A DNA stretch of 64,000 bases from Isoetes taiwanensis (GCA_021234155.1 JAJEKV010000023.1:8374610-8438609), one strand, 5' to 3'. Counted from the first letter of the stretch, positions 11,245 to 22,210 are shown. Program-made: numbers and translations. Notes: generated by a model from the sequence alone, not told the origin.

Positions 11245-12763
11245 ATGGCAGAATATGTCGCCATTGACATAGAGCGGCTCAAGAAACCGTATAAACTAGA
11301 AACAGAAGCTCTGGTAGCAGGGACTTCTTCATCCTCTCAGGGGTCAAGGCTTCCGGCAGTGCAGTCTCAAGGCGATCAGGCAGCCTTCTCCATGCAAAGG
11401 CAAGACACCAACACCTTGCAGAAAGCTGCGCTGGAACAAGATTCTGATACAGAGTGCCGAATTTGTCAGGAAGAGGACTCAGCAGCAAATTTGGAAGTGC
11501 CCTGTTCTTGTTCTGGCAGCCTAAAGGTTGTATATTTTTTGGCCATTTACTTTGGTGCCAGTTCTGGAGCATCTAAGGGCTGATTTAGATTTGCTCTTCC
11601 TTGGCAGTTTGCTCATAGAAAATGCCTACAACGTTGGTGCAATGAAAAGGGCGATACAACCTGTGAAATATGTCTCAAGGTAAATGTTGTTTTCCCTTAA
11701 TGCTGTTAGCCTTCTGATTTTATCAGAGAATTAAAACATGCGTGTTCACAGCCTTTTGAAAGTGGCTATACGGCCCCAGCTCAGTCTTCTAGAGTGCTGC
11801 CCCTTGAACTCAGGTATGGGTTTTTGGCAAGTGTTTGTTTAAATGCTTTCTTTGCTTTTAGTAGTCTGTTTTAGAAGACAGCTTCCAAATAATCCTAGAA
11901 ATTTTTTTACAACAGACACGTTGTTAATCCCTCTTGGCCTGAAACTATCTCAAATTATTCCTATGATATTATTTGTGAGTTGATGGTTTGTTTGTGTACG
12001 TTGATTTTAAAACACCCAATGAAATATCTATGGCTCAGCATTTCTATAAAAACATCAAATATGTCTATTAATGCCCCTTCCATTTGATCATTATATTTTT
12101 TTTTCCTTATTGTAACAGGGGGGATTGGGGAATTACTGGTGACCATCAGTTTGATCTACATGATCCTCATATATTAGCAATGGCGGCAGAGCGTCACTTC
12201 TTTCAGGATTATGATGACTACGCTGCTGCAAATGCAAGCTATGGAGCATGCTGTCGGTCAATAACACTTATTGTAAGATCATGTTTTATTGCAGCTGTAA
12301 CTTAAATGAAAATCTTTAGTATATGACACTTTCCTTTAATGTCTCAGCTGATGGCTTTGCTCCTGCTACGCCATGCTCTTGCAATAGGCTCTGCTGGGGA
12401 GGATGATGATTTTTCTACCTTCCTCATGGTAAGGATAAGTGCTCTTACGTTTAGACATAGACAGGAATATCATCACATGTATTGATCATGCGTGGTGTTT
12501 ATGTAGCTCTTTTTGTTAAGAGCAGCAAGCTTTCTTCTTCCCTGCTACATCATGGCACGGGCCATGAACATAATGCAACGGAGACGGCAACGACAGGTCT
12601 GTTGATGTTCATAAGTTTGTTCTACAAAGCTTTTTGTCTTCTCTGTATTATTTTTTCATTGGTGAAATGGTATCAGGAATGGGCTTCCAGAGGGTTGAGT
12701 TTGGTTGATGCAGTCTCAACTTCATATCGTCTACCATTAGTAAACCTCTTATCATCAAGGTGA
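11245..12763 (+). CDS. RING-CH (RINGv/MARCH-like) membrane E3 ubiquitin ligase
   Basis: Seven exons with GT-AG introns join in frame: 11245-11526, 11608-11679, 11752-11813, 12119-12272, 12348-12428, 12507-12596 and 12677-12763, giving about 275 residues. Residues about 72-117 form a C4HC3 RING-CH finger: CRIC, then CSCSGSLK, then [10 protein letters not shown] and CEIC, split by intron 1. Two hydrophobic segments follow ([18 protein letters not shown] and [17 protein letters not shown]), then a basic stretch (RRRQRQ). This layout matches plant RING-CH proteins with two membrane spans, which attach ubiquitin to membrane cargo. The start is the ATG at 11245, preceded by GGCC. All exon joins preserve frame and no lesion is seen. 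The last exon ([13 protein letters not shown] onward) is the least certain part. Confidence 0.88.
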
Positions 12764-13500
12764 CCATGGTGGTTACAACAGAAGCTTACAATGTACAAAC
12801 TCCTAGCAAGGTGATTTCCTCAGAGTGGAAAGATAAATCCCTGCAGGGCGCGGCAGTTTGGAAAAGTCCAAAGTGTCGTGTAACTGAATAAAGGAAAGGA
12901 TCAAAGTACAGCATTTCAACAAAGTTCAAATGCAGCAATAATGGCATTTGTAGAGTATTTAAACAATATTCAAGAAAATGAGTGAGATCAGTGGGTATTA
13001 CAAAATACTGGAAAATCCAACTTGATCATGTCTTTGTGCCTTCTTTAAGCAATATGAAAAAAACATTCCTTTTTCTACTTTTACTGGAGCTCAAGCCTTT
13101 TATAAAGAAGCACAAGTTGCAGGTTGGAAGTTAAAGATTAGTTTGGTTGTCTGCCTATGGATATCAGCTGGGACCTGGAAACATATCCTCAAGCATGTGA
13201 CCCACCAACAACGTTACACCGTAATGAATTTGTAGATTTTGTTGTGTTATGAAGTTATCTTCAAAGCCTTAAATTTACCTATCTAATCTGTATATGTAAC
13301 TCTTTGTCGCTCTTTTCTTATTATTGTTTTGCAGCCCTTGATTTCTTTTCTTATTATTGTTTTGCAGCCCTTGATTGTTGGCAGAATATATCACGCTATA
13401 TTCCTCCCCATCAAAGGCTAACAGATTTTTTGGAGTAGAAACAGGGAATTCACAATACACTTACACAACAACCATGAATCAACAAATGTTATAACACTTT
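12764..13500 (+). other. 3' flank of the RING-CH gene
   Basis: An AATAAA polyadenylation-type signal lies at 12887-12892, about 125 bp after the stop codon. The rest is non-coding. A 35-37 bp unit containing TTCTTATTATTGTTTTGCAG is repeated twice at about 13314-13375. Confidence 0.45.
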
Positions 13501-13544
13501 AAAAAGAACACTTAAAGCCTAAGATCCTGCCAAAAATCCTCCAT

Positions 13545-13925
13545 GGTCCTCCATGGTAAGCCCCACTTAGGCTGCAACCCGCCACTAGAAAACAAGGCCG
13601 TAGGATTTCCATGGAAGCCCCACTTAGGCTGCAACCCGTCACCAGAAAATAAGGCCAGAAAATAAGGCCGTAGGATTTCCATGGAAGCCCCACTTAAGCT
13701 GCGACCCACCCATCACAGTAAATGTAGAACATGGGCATGTTATAGCAAGCCTTAAATGGCAAAAAATCAGCTACGTCCACAAAAATGCCGTGTAATTTTT
13801 TTTGGGCGTGGCTATAACATGTCAAAGACACGGATATACCACGGATATGCACGTGGCTATAACATGATGGCCTCCAACCCGCCACCAGAAAACAAGGCCG
13901 TACGATTTGAAACTCCAGGTTGTAG
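13545..13925. repeat. Short tandem repeat of ~60 bp units
   Basis: Units containing AAGCCCCACTTAGGCTGCAA and AAGGCCGTAGGATTTCCATG recur at about 13557-13617 and 13614-13688, with a partial third copy after 13684. A related piece (CAACCCGCCACCAGAAAACA) recurs at 13876-13910. Between them, CACGGATATACCACGGATATGC (13827-13849) resembles the start of the 9.5 kb repeat copy, which suggests a shared family. Confidence 0.6.
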
Positions 13926-14034
13926 TAGCCTCATAAGAGCCACAAAGGGGTACCAGATTTGCAGCGCTGACAAGTAGCAATGGTCGCCAGACTTGGCTAA
14001 AAGAAGAGTTGCTTATAAGCTCTAGCTTAGTCCT

Positions 14035-14700
14035 TGTTGACCGGATTTTTGGCAAATCCTAGTCAACATGAAAGAATTATTATTTAATTGTCTAAGAAGG
14101 GGGGAGAAGATCAGCGGCCTAGATGCATTTGTGTTTGTTGTTACAATTTAACGGCCTTGATCAAATTGTGCTTATTGTTATAGAAAAAGACGAAAGTTGT
14201 TAAAGGGAGAAGAAGACAAGATTGGGGAGATTGATGAGGTGTCAAAAAGAAGGGCCAGGATCAAGATAAGTGAACGGCCAAGATTTGTGAAAAAAATTAT
14301 AAATATCTTTGAGGGGACTTGTTCTCCTCCTCTTTGGCCTCTTGAATTTCTATGGAAAAATGGTAGTTGCAGACCCAGCCCAGCGAAGGGAGGTGGGAGA
14401 CCTCTTCCCCATGTGAGATTGCTTGAAGCTTGTATTTTGACATTATTTGAATAAAAAGGTGGTGCACCCCAATTTCGCCTCTTTTTTCCATCATTCTTCC
14501 TTCCTCCAAAGATTTCTTTTTCCATAGAAGCAGCAACACCCTGCAAAGATTTCTTTTTCCATAGAAGCAGCAACACCCATTTGATCTCATCCATGCCTTT
14601 GAAGGTCGAATGATGAGGATGTGGAGAAATCCGTCATCATTTTGGAGGTTCTACCGAGATCGTTTCTTCTCCGAGATCATGCTTTGGTGCTGCTACTTGA
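14035..14700 (+). mobile_element. R1 LTR-like repeat, copy a
   Basis: The sequence starts TGTTGACCGG and is colinear with minus-strand copies at 28320-28672 and about 36120-36768. The first 34 bp form a hairpin: TGTTGAC pairs with GTCAACA, and GGATTT with AAATCC. A TATA-like TATAAATA lies about 265 bp in. The TG start, shared outer boundary and internal TATA suggest an LTR, but the 3' boundary is unclear. A 36-37 bp unit (CAAAGATTTCTTTTTCCATA onward) is tandemly duplicated at about 14505-14580. Confidence 0.5.
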
Positions 14701-15740
14701 TGTGTTCTTATTTCTATTATTGCAAAAAGAGAAAAGATAATTTTTTTGCCTCCTACCTCTATTTCTTTCTTTTTTCTGATCAATCCCTACTGTGGCCATT
14801 GCACCTGCAACAAAGATCACTATCTGCAAGTTCTTTTTCTGAGAATGGCTATTAATATGGATCTTATTTGGTAGGAAGAAAGTTTAGAAACGCTTGACAA
14901 GAGCTATCAGTATATTTCTTTCCACGCTTCTGTTCGCTCTGCAAATTTCATTTCTGCATTCTGATCTATGCTAAACAAAAAAGAAAAAAACCTTTTGACA
15001 TAGCTGAAAATAGAAAAGAACCTTCTGATATAGCTGCTGCTCGTTGCTCTGTGCCTGTGCTAAACCTTCAGAAGATCTAGGAGATGGTGTTGTGTTGTTT
15101 AAGCCTACCACAAGAAAGTCAAGTGGACAAAGAATCGAGGAAAAAATACTTCTTGAAATGATTTGGGAGAACCGGCACGTAGCCAGCCCTCCATGTGTCT
15201 ACATGCAATAAATATTCGATGATGCTCCATATGCGATGTGCTTCCAACTTCCAAGTTTTGCTCCAACTGTGTTTTGCTAAGCCTTGCATCTATTCTGATC
15301 ACTGCCGAATCTGCATAAAAAGAATACTATGCCTTGTTTTCTGTGTTGTCCTATACCTGTGGAAGAAAGAAAGAAAGAAGACGGTGCAGAAAAGGGAGAA
15401 AAGAAAAATAGGGAAGTTTCTGCCTTCGCCATCCTCATTATTCTGCCATACCTTCTGCCATAGAAGCTCTATTTCTATCATCTTCCTGCCATCTGTACTG
15501 TCGAATCTGCACAAGAAGGAAAGAGGATGAGTGAGCAAGATTTGTTCAGCGCCAACAGGAGGGAAGAGGAAAGAAGACGTCACCATAGCCGCCCTTCTTC
15601 AGTCGAATCTGCAACGGATTCCATTACCATGTATTTTCTGCCATAGCTGCCTCTGTTATCACTATAACTCTACTCCAACCACCTGCAAAGCAAGCCAAGA
15701 AAGACGAGTGTCTTATTTATCAACCATGATCATGTTTGAA
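14701..15740. other. Non-coding, possibly the rest of the R1 element
   Basis: No gene was found. The sequence is purine/pyrimidine-biased, with several GAAAGAAAGAAAGAAG-type runs near 15362-15410. It may continue the R1 repeat, but neither of the other R1 copies extends far enough to test this. Confidence 0.3.
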
Positions 15741-15862
15741 TGATATGGTCTATGGGGTGTGGGATAAAGCCTGAAAAGGTTGGGGCCCATTGGATATCGA
15801 TTTCCTTGAAGGATCCGCCCTTTTGGTGTGTTGGTTATCACTAGAGGTGCTAGTGTGTAACA
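15741..15862 (+). mobile_element. Miniature LTR element T1, 5' LTR
   Basis: A 122 bp segment starts TGATATGG and ends GTAACA, immediately before an initiator tRNA-Met primer-binding site. Its start recurs right after polypurine tracts at 22303 and (weakly) 17064, and its end recurs at 22745. A related, worn copy begins at 38284. TG...CA termini, adjacency to the PBS and recurrence after polypurine tracts define it as an LTR despite its small size. Confidence 0.7.
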
Positions 15863-15864
15863 TT

Positions 15865-15877
15865 TGGTATCAGAGCC
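15865..15877 (+). promoter_or_regulatory. Primer-binding site, initiator tRNA-Met type
   Basis: TGGTATCAGAGCC lies two bases after the end of the 122 bp LTR. It is the standard complement of the plant initiator tRNA-Met 3' end used by many LTR retrotransposons. It sets the element's orientation as plus. Confidence 0.85.
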
Positions 15878-17070
15878 AAGTTCCGATTTCTCTTGGAGCC
15901 TGTGTGTTTTCATTTTGTTCATTTTGAGTGAACGAGTAAGAACTAGTCTAATTGCTCTATTAGAAATATTTTGGTATTTGTTTGAACAAAATTAAAAGCC
16001 CTGAAGAAGTAAGACTAGGTCTCGAGGAATGTAACTAAAATTGTGGATGGCATAAGAGCATTAACTTGTTTTTTTTTTGCATGATTTCCCTCAAGGGTTC
16101 TACTCCAAAAAGATTTAGGGTATTGACTGAATCTCGGCCAGAATCAAAGCTTGAAAGACGTGCTGGGAAACAATGCTAGTTATGAGCCAGCTTATGAAGA
16201 ACTGAGAAAATCATAGGTCGCTTGGACCATGAAGTGATTGGTTAATATGAAATGAATGCAGAGCATAATTTGGTATAGAAATTTAATGAATATGGAAATG
16301 GGTCGTGCCATGGTCTCTCCCTAGGTTGTGATTGATTAGATCTTCATAAGTGTCCGCATTTCATTTGAAGCCATTAATAAACCGTTTCAAGCCTTAGAAC
16401 TTTCTATAATATTTCTGTGTGTATGTTGAAAGAAAAAAACAGTTGAGGATATGTTAGTAAAGAAACGTACCATTTGGTCATTGAATTCTCTAGGTTATTA
16501 ATATGTAAGACATGAACCTATGTAGATGATACATGCAATTATTGGTATAACCCAAAGAACCATACCATTTGGTTGGGTTTGCAGGTTCTAATGTCATGAT
16601 TGAGTTTTTCGCAGGACATAGAAATTGTCATGCAGGGAATTATTTTGGGAGATATTCTTACCTTCTTATTGGCACATGAGCAACCTAAGTTTTAGGCGTT
16701 TGTGTCTATAAGGTAAACGGATATTTGAGTTACATTTGCCTTAGGGAATTCCAAGGTGGAAGTATAAGGTGTTCTTTTCTTTGTGTAGTGTATAGTAAGT
16801 TTTGAGAGAACTAATATGTTTGCAGCATAATAGTTGGACTTGGAAAATATTTTTAGCCTAAAGGGCTGGACTTGGAAAATATTTTTAGCCTAAAGGGTTG
16901 GACTTGAAAGTTTTTAGCCTAAAGGGCTGGACTTGGAAATTTTTAGCCTAAAGGGCCGGATTTGACTATTTCTGATCGTGCAGGTTGCAACCGTGGACTT
17001 GGTTGTGTTAATTTGCCATGTAACTCTTGATTGAGGACGATCAATCCCAAGAAGGGGAGGAATTGATATG
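15878..17070 (+). mobile_element. T1 internal region, polypurine tract and 3' LTR vestige
   Basis: About 1.2 kb without coding capacity lies between the PBS and a polypurine tract (GAAGGGGAGGAAT, 17051-17063). TGATATG follows (17064-17070) and matches the LTR start, after which similarity is lost just before the SINE at 17082. A minisatellite of about 29-33 bp units around GGACTTGGAAAATATTTTTA and TTTTTAGCCTAAAGGG, in four copies, occupies roughly 16829-16965. With no gag or pol, movement would rely on another element. Confidence 0.55.
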
Positions 17071-17081
17071 CTGGCGTTCGG

Positions 17082-17237
17082 GGAAGGAAGGAAGGAAGGA
17101 AGGAAGGAAGGAAGGTATTTTTATCGTCCACGGAGACCAATCGGTCTATGTGACCCAATACAAAGGCGCAGCAAGCGGATTACTACCCGGATTAAAAAAA
17201 CCCCGCCCCGAAGGGTTCTCGAGGGAAAAACCGTGGC
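17082..17237 (-). mobile_element. SINE copy 1 with (GGAA)n tail
   Basis: This is a 120 bp core on the minus strand, ending in a TTCC-type microsatellite (17082-17115 on plus). Two other copies share the core (22341-22494 and 30525-30675) but have different or separately expanded tails. The 3' block reads GTGGACGATAAAAATACC. A hairpin AGACC-AATC-GGTCT sits at 17134-17147. No open frame and no clear pol III boxes were seen, so SINE-like describes its structure rather than a proven class. Confidence 0.65.
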
Positions 17238-17503
17238 GTGGTTTGAGAAAGAAAGCTGTAAATGTTTATGTTAACCCTTGGAACCAAGTATCTTAGTGAA
17301 TATACAATAAGTTAAGTTAGCAATTATCTTTAGCTAGACCATTGGTGGATATTTTTATCTAATATATAAGATAAGATAGGACAAGTTATAAACCATAAGC
17401 TAATCTAAGAACCTTAGAAAAGATAGTAAACTATTATTATAGCTAAGAAAGATACGCATCTATGGCACAAATGGGTACTTTTAATGATAAAAAGGGACTT
17501 GGG
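17238..17503. other. Non-coding flank before LINE copy 1
   Basis: AT-rich DNA without features. AAAAAGGGACTTGGG near 17489-17503 loosely resembles AAAGGACTTG just after the LINE poly(A) at about 22080. It is a candidate but unproven target-site duplication with a one-base difference. Confidence 0.3.
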
Positions 17504-17756
17504 CTAAATACAAGGATGTCATTCAAGTAAGGCTTATTAAGGGATACCTTTACTTTTATAAAAAGGAAGTGAATGTTATATAAGGAGGCAACTATGTAAG
17601 CATATGTGGGAGGGGGGGAAGCTTGTTTTTATCCCAATTGAAGATCTAAGCCAAACCCTAAGCCTAGCCTATTCCTCAAATTTGTGTTTTTGCTCTAGTT
17701 TTCGCATTAGAAGAACACCTTCCTTTGCTCCTGCAACATCTGCAGCCCATGGCTAA

Positions 17757-18191
17757 GTGTCTCCATCTTCCTTTGATCCCTCTCCAGTCTTGGCAGCTTC
17801 GGGTCCTAGCCAGCCTGCTTCTGCCTCAGGTCCTAGCCAGCCTGCTTCTTTTTCTCCCTCTCCTCCCTCCTCCTCTGCGTCCCAAGCTGCTCTTCCTGAT
17901 GAGCAACGTGAGAGGCTTGCAGTCATTGCTCGCAAACAGGAACGACTGGAAGCATCTCGAGGTGAGTGGTCCATCCCTCATATGAAGAGAGTTGCCCGTC
18001 GGAGAAATACTATTGCACCACAATCTCTTCCTGTTGAGTGTGCTACTCCAGCTGAACCAGTAGTGGCTACCATTGTTACAACCCTTCCTGCATCCTCTGG
18101 ACTGACCTGGGCTGATCAGGTGGAAGTATCATCTGCTAATAGTGACTCCATGGATTTGGAACACCGTCCACCAGACCCCCCTGCATTATGA
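17757..18191 (+). CDS. LINE copy 1 ORF1 (C-terminal part)
   Basis: The frame encodes up to 144 residues. It starts with a low-complexity Ser/Pro/Ala segment containing a repeated ASGPSQPAS motif, followed by a helical charged stretch (DEQRERLAVIARKQERLEAS) that recurs in copy 2. In the larger copy 2 a longer ORF1 extends upstream, so this frame is probably a shortened ORF1 rather than a complete one. Its stop codon overlaps the ORF2 start as ATGA at 18188-18191. An RNA-binding role is expected from its position, but no zinc knuckle or RRM is visible. Confidence 0.5.
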   Translation: MSPSSFDPSPVLAASGPSQPASASGPSQPASFSPSPPSSSASQAALPDEQRERLAVIARKQERLEASRGEWSIPHMKRVARRRNTIAPQSLPVECATPAEPVVATIVTTLPASSGLTWADQVEVSSANSDSMDLEHRPPDPPAL

Positions 18192-21100
18192 AGCTGGTTT
18201 CTTGGAATGTTCGGGGTGTTGCTTCCTCCCCAACTAAAAGGAGCAGACTTTCCATGGCTCTTGCTAGAATGAATTCAGATTTCTATTGTCTACAAGAGCA
18301 CAAAGCATAAAAAGAGGATGTGCAAAAGGTAGCTTCGTGATCGGTAGGAAATATAACGTCTTGGTGGGCTGCAGCGGGGACTCGCAAAAAGCGGGGGGTT
18401 ACAAAGACATGGAGACATGATATGGCAGTCACATTCAGTCATGCTGACAGATTTGGTCGCTGGATCATTATCAAGTGGTTTGATAAGGGTCAAGAGTGGG
18501 GACTAGTGAATGTGTATGCACACAATAGAACTCGTCAGAGAGGTGCACTCTGGGCTGCTTTGAGATCCAAACTAGTTCGACTGGGGGCTCATGTTGCATG
18601 GTTGCTGGTGGGTGACTTCAATATGGTGGAGTTGGAAGTTGATCGGTGCGGCAGAGGATCAGAAGTCATTCAAGGCTTTGAACGTGAACAATGGCAACGC
18701 TTGATACATGACTGTGGCTTGGTAGAGGTGGATGGCGATGGAACCTTCACTTGGTGCAATGGCTGGCTTGGGGCTGGTAGAGCATATGCACGTCATGACA
18801 GGGGCTATTATAATGCATTGGCAGCTACATATTTGCATAATTTATCTCGCCAAAACATGCTTGACAGCTCTATTTCAGATCACAATCCGCAATATTTCTC
18901 TTGTTTTCAGGATGGGGCACATAGCAGGACCAAGACTTATTTCAAGTTAAACACTTTATACTTGAAGGATGAGGAGTTTAAAGACGGATGCAAGCAAGCC
19001 TGGTCCTCTGCATTTGTGAGAAGGAAAGGAATGGCTGGGATTGTTGATGCTCTAGCTCCTGTGAAGTCCTTTGCTAAGAATTGGGGTCGTCAGCGAGTTG
19101 CTGCTAATCGAGGGATTTTGATTGCTCTGTACCAACAATTAGTGGCTTGCAGGTCTGTTGTACCATCAGATGCCCAGCAGGAGAAGCAGATTTTGGCCAG
19201 CATTAGACAGATGGAAGCTGAGCAAGTTCATCACGCTCGAGTTAAATCAGGCTTGCAATGGTTCAAAGAGGGGGATCGTTGCACAAGCTTCTTTTTTAGA
19301 GCTGCAAAAATTCGGAGACAAGCTTCTGCGATGGTGTCTCTCCAAGTTCAAGATGGGCCTCTCATCTCTGATCCTCAGCAACTTAAGTTCTTTCTGCATG
19401 GTCACTTTTCTTCCTTTTTTGCTGCTCGTCGTCTTCCCTTCCAATCAGATTTTCAGGAGGCATTACTGGCAAAGATACATCCTATTATAAGCAGAGATTA
19501 CGGTGAATGATTTAGCAGATGCTACCTTCCTTTTGAAGAAAGGAAAGTGTCCTGGAATTGATGGTATTCCTGTGGAGTTCTTTCAGGAGTTATGGGATTG
19601 TGTTGGCGATGATGTGTACGACGCACGCGTTCGAGGATTTCAAGAGGCAAAGGCGTCTAGACAAAATTCTCAACTTCGGGCTGCATTTCTCTTATTCCTA
19701 AGTGTAAGGAACCTTCAACAATTTGATTTGGGCCCTATCACCTTACTATCTTACAGGTACAAGATTTTTGCCAAAGCTTATGCACAAAAGCTTGGGATAT
19801 TCTTGTTGATTCTATATCCTCTACGGTCGGGATTTACGCCATGACGATGCATATTAAACAATGTAGCTGCTTTGCCTATGAAGGTATTTATTGGGCTCGA
19901 CTTGGGGGCCATGAAATTGTATATTTGAAGCTGGACTTTGCAAAAGCATATGACAGTGTTGACTGGGCCTTCTTAGAGAAATGTCTCTTACGCTTTGGTT
20001 TTGGTTCACAATTCACAGCTGATGTCATGAGGCTTCATTATTCTGCTCGCTCTTCTATTCTCTTCCAAGGGGAACCCTCAGCATTCTTTCAGGTGGGTCG
20101 TGGCATCCATCGGGGCTGCCCTTTAGCTCCATTGTTATTCTGGTTGTGGCTGAGGTTCTTGCAATGAGGTCTTCTCTCTTTACATACGGGAGGGAATCTT
20201 GCATGGACTTCCTATGAACAATGGGTCGCAGGAGATCTGTAATCAATATGCGGATGACACTTTCCTTTTTCTGAGAGCAGATGAGCAAAATTTGCAGAAT
20301 GCCATTTCCTTGTTGGATTCCTTTTCCTTAGCATCTGGTATTTTTGTGGGTTGGCAGAAGTGTACAGCACTATGGGCTTTGGACTCTCCAGTTCCACCAT
20401 GTGTAGCTACCTTTCCGTGGAAGATCCTTCCCCATGGTAAAGCAACCAAACTTCTCGGTATCCCTGTAGGTGTTCATATCTCATCAGGAGATGCGTGGGA
20501 GGCAGTGATTAAGGGCTTGGAAAAGCACCTTTTTTGGTGGTCCACAGCGAAGCTTTCCATGGCAGGACGAATTGTTGTGGCTAAGTCAGTTTTAAGCAAC
20601 ACTCATGTGTATATGGCTTCGTTCATGTTGGCTCCACAGTCAAAGATACAACTTCTCGTCAGGGTTGTCAGGAACTTCATCTGGGGGGGAACAGAGGAGG
20701 GTGCTGTTGTCAAAGTCAGTTGGAAAAAGTGCATGTTGCCAAAGCATTTTGGTGGCCTTGGAATGATTAATTTTCTTTTGCAGAGCAAGGTGATGATTTC
20801 TAAGTTCATTTGGAGAATTTTGAATAATATGGATGAGTCCCCGGGTTCCCGCCTTGTTTATCAGTCTCTGCAAATGTGCGTTTCTTTTGGGTCTCGGTCT
20901 CTTAGGCCACTTTTCCCCTGGGCTCTGTTCTATCCACTGACGGCATACCCTAATGCATCCCCATTTCTTAGAGGATTGCTAGTTGCATGGGAGACTGTAC
21001 AATCTCTATTTCATTTTCACCATCTTGCGCACACTAGCATGACTGCAAGTTGTTGGTGGATTCCATTGGATGGTGGTCCTCTGGTTGCTTCAGTCCACCC

Positions 21101-21914
21101 ATTGACGCAGCGTCGATGGAGAGCAGCAGGTGTGCATATGATTTCCGATTGGTATAATAATCAAAGGCAGTTGCTGACATGGGAGGAGTTTAGAGCTAAG
21201 TTCCTCCTTTTAAGGTGGGATCGAGCTATTTGGCAGAAGGTGTCTTCAATTCTTCCCCCAGTAGCACAAGTGGATGACCCTGGGTAGTTCATGAGCATGT
21301 CAAAGCAGATAAGTTGGTGAATTCCATGTACAAGGTCTTGCTTGATGCTGACGTCTTGCCTCCTTCGTCCAAGTGGCCTTTGGTCATTCCCAGGGATCGG
21401 CAGAAAGCAGTGTGGAAGTGGGTATGGGATAAACTACTCCATCCCAAAGTATCATTTTATGGTGGCAAGTCACTCATCGTTGTCCAGCGTTAATATTCTC
21501 GGTGCATGTGATTTCGGCCCGAGGAGGTGTCCGTGACTTTGTCCTTTATGTGCCAGGAGGGACGAGACAATTGATCATTGCTTCTTCCTATGCGGACATG
21601 TCGGACATGCTTGGTTGTGGCTTCAAGGCCTCTTTCATTGCAATTTGAATAGCCGCCAGGTGTTATTAGCGGTTTATCCAAGTAGTTGGGATAATTTGGC
21701 AAAAAGGGCCTTTCATTTGGCTTCTGCATGGATCATCTGGTCCATTTGGAAAAGAAGGAATCTTCTCATATTCAAAGGTCTTGCTTGTTCAGATGCACAG
21801 GTCCTTCTTGATGCCCAACAACGAATTGTCAAAGCATTCAGGTGCTCATCAATTGCTAATGAGGTGAAGAGCCGTATTTGGGAGCACTATCTTCAGATTC
21901 ATACTTACTTATGA
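18188..21914 (+). pseudogene. LINE copy 1 ORF2: endonuclease, reverse transcriptase, zf-RVT
   Basis: ORF2 starts at 18188 with MKLVSWNVRGVA, then LQEHKA and a stop at 18308. The endonuclease resumes in a 362-codon frame (18422-19510) with GDFNMVE and ISDHNPQYF, the DxN and SDH catalytic motifs of the EEP fold. Reverse transcriptase pieces follow in shifted frames: GKCPGIDGIPVEFF (19545), LDFAKAYDSVDW (19930), RGCPLAPLLF (20112) and NQYADDTFLFL with the YADD core at 20247-20258. The C-terminal region (21342-21914) carries a degraded zf-RVT domain. At least five frameshifts or stops make it inactive in its own right, but the catalytic motifs are preserved, so it is not very old. Confidence 0.88.
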
Positions 21915-22077
21915 GTTTTTGCTTGCTCTTCATATTGTTTAGATGTTGTATTTGAGTGGGGTGGTTTTGCTCTGGTGGACATTCTCTCCACTGAGTTATT
22001 AGTCCCCATTATACTCTGTAACTCTCTCTGGATAATAAAGGCTCAAATCCTTCAAAAAAAAAAAAAAAAAAAAAAAA

Positions 22078-22210
22078 CAAAGGACTTGCGTCATTTCCTT
22101 TCTTTGAAAGTCTCTTGCTCAAGGACAACCCGGTTGGGTGGTGAGCTTACCCGGAAGGGTGGATTTGTGCTTATTTGACTTGTTTCTTGACGATTATTTT
22201 TGCAGTAGAT
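22078..22210. other. Short non-coding gap between LINE and TRIM
   Basis: About 130 bp with no recognisable feature beyond the possible LINE target-site duplication at its left edge. Confidence 0.4.

Larger units (their letters stand above)
17504..22077 (+). mobile_element. L1-like LINE, copy 1
   Basis: The element has an ORF1 (17757-18191), a broken ORF2 with endonuclease, reverse transcriptase and zf-RVT regions (18188-21914), a 3' UTR with AATAAAG (about 22033) and a 24-base poly(A) (22054-22077). Order and domains match plant L1 LINEs. The 5' limit is a guess based on a possible target-site duplication. Copy 2 (30.3-36 kb) is the closest relative here and copy 3 (47.6-49.4 kb) is rearranged. 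Confidence 0.85.

Noticed and set aside
12482-12763. A separate 93-codon gene at 12482
   Set aside because: It overlaps exons 6 and 7 of the RING-CH gene and reads partly through the intron between them.
14035-15862. A single 1.8 kb LTR running from TGTTGACC to the PBS at 15865
   Set aside because: The start recurs at 28672 and 36768 without the PBS-proximal end, and TGATATGG...GTAACA recurs without the R1 start. They are two different repeats lying side by side.
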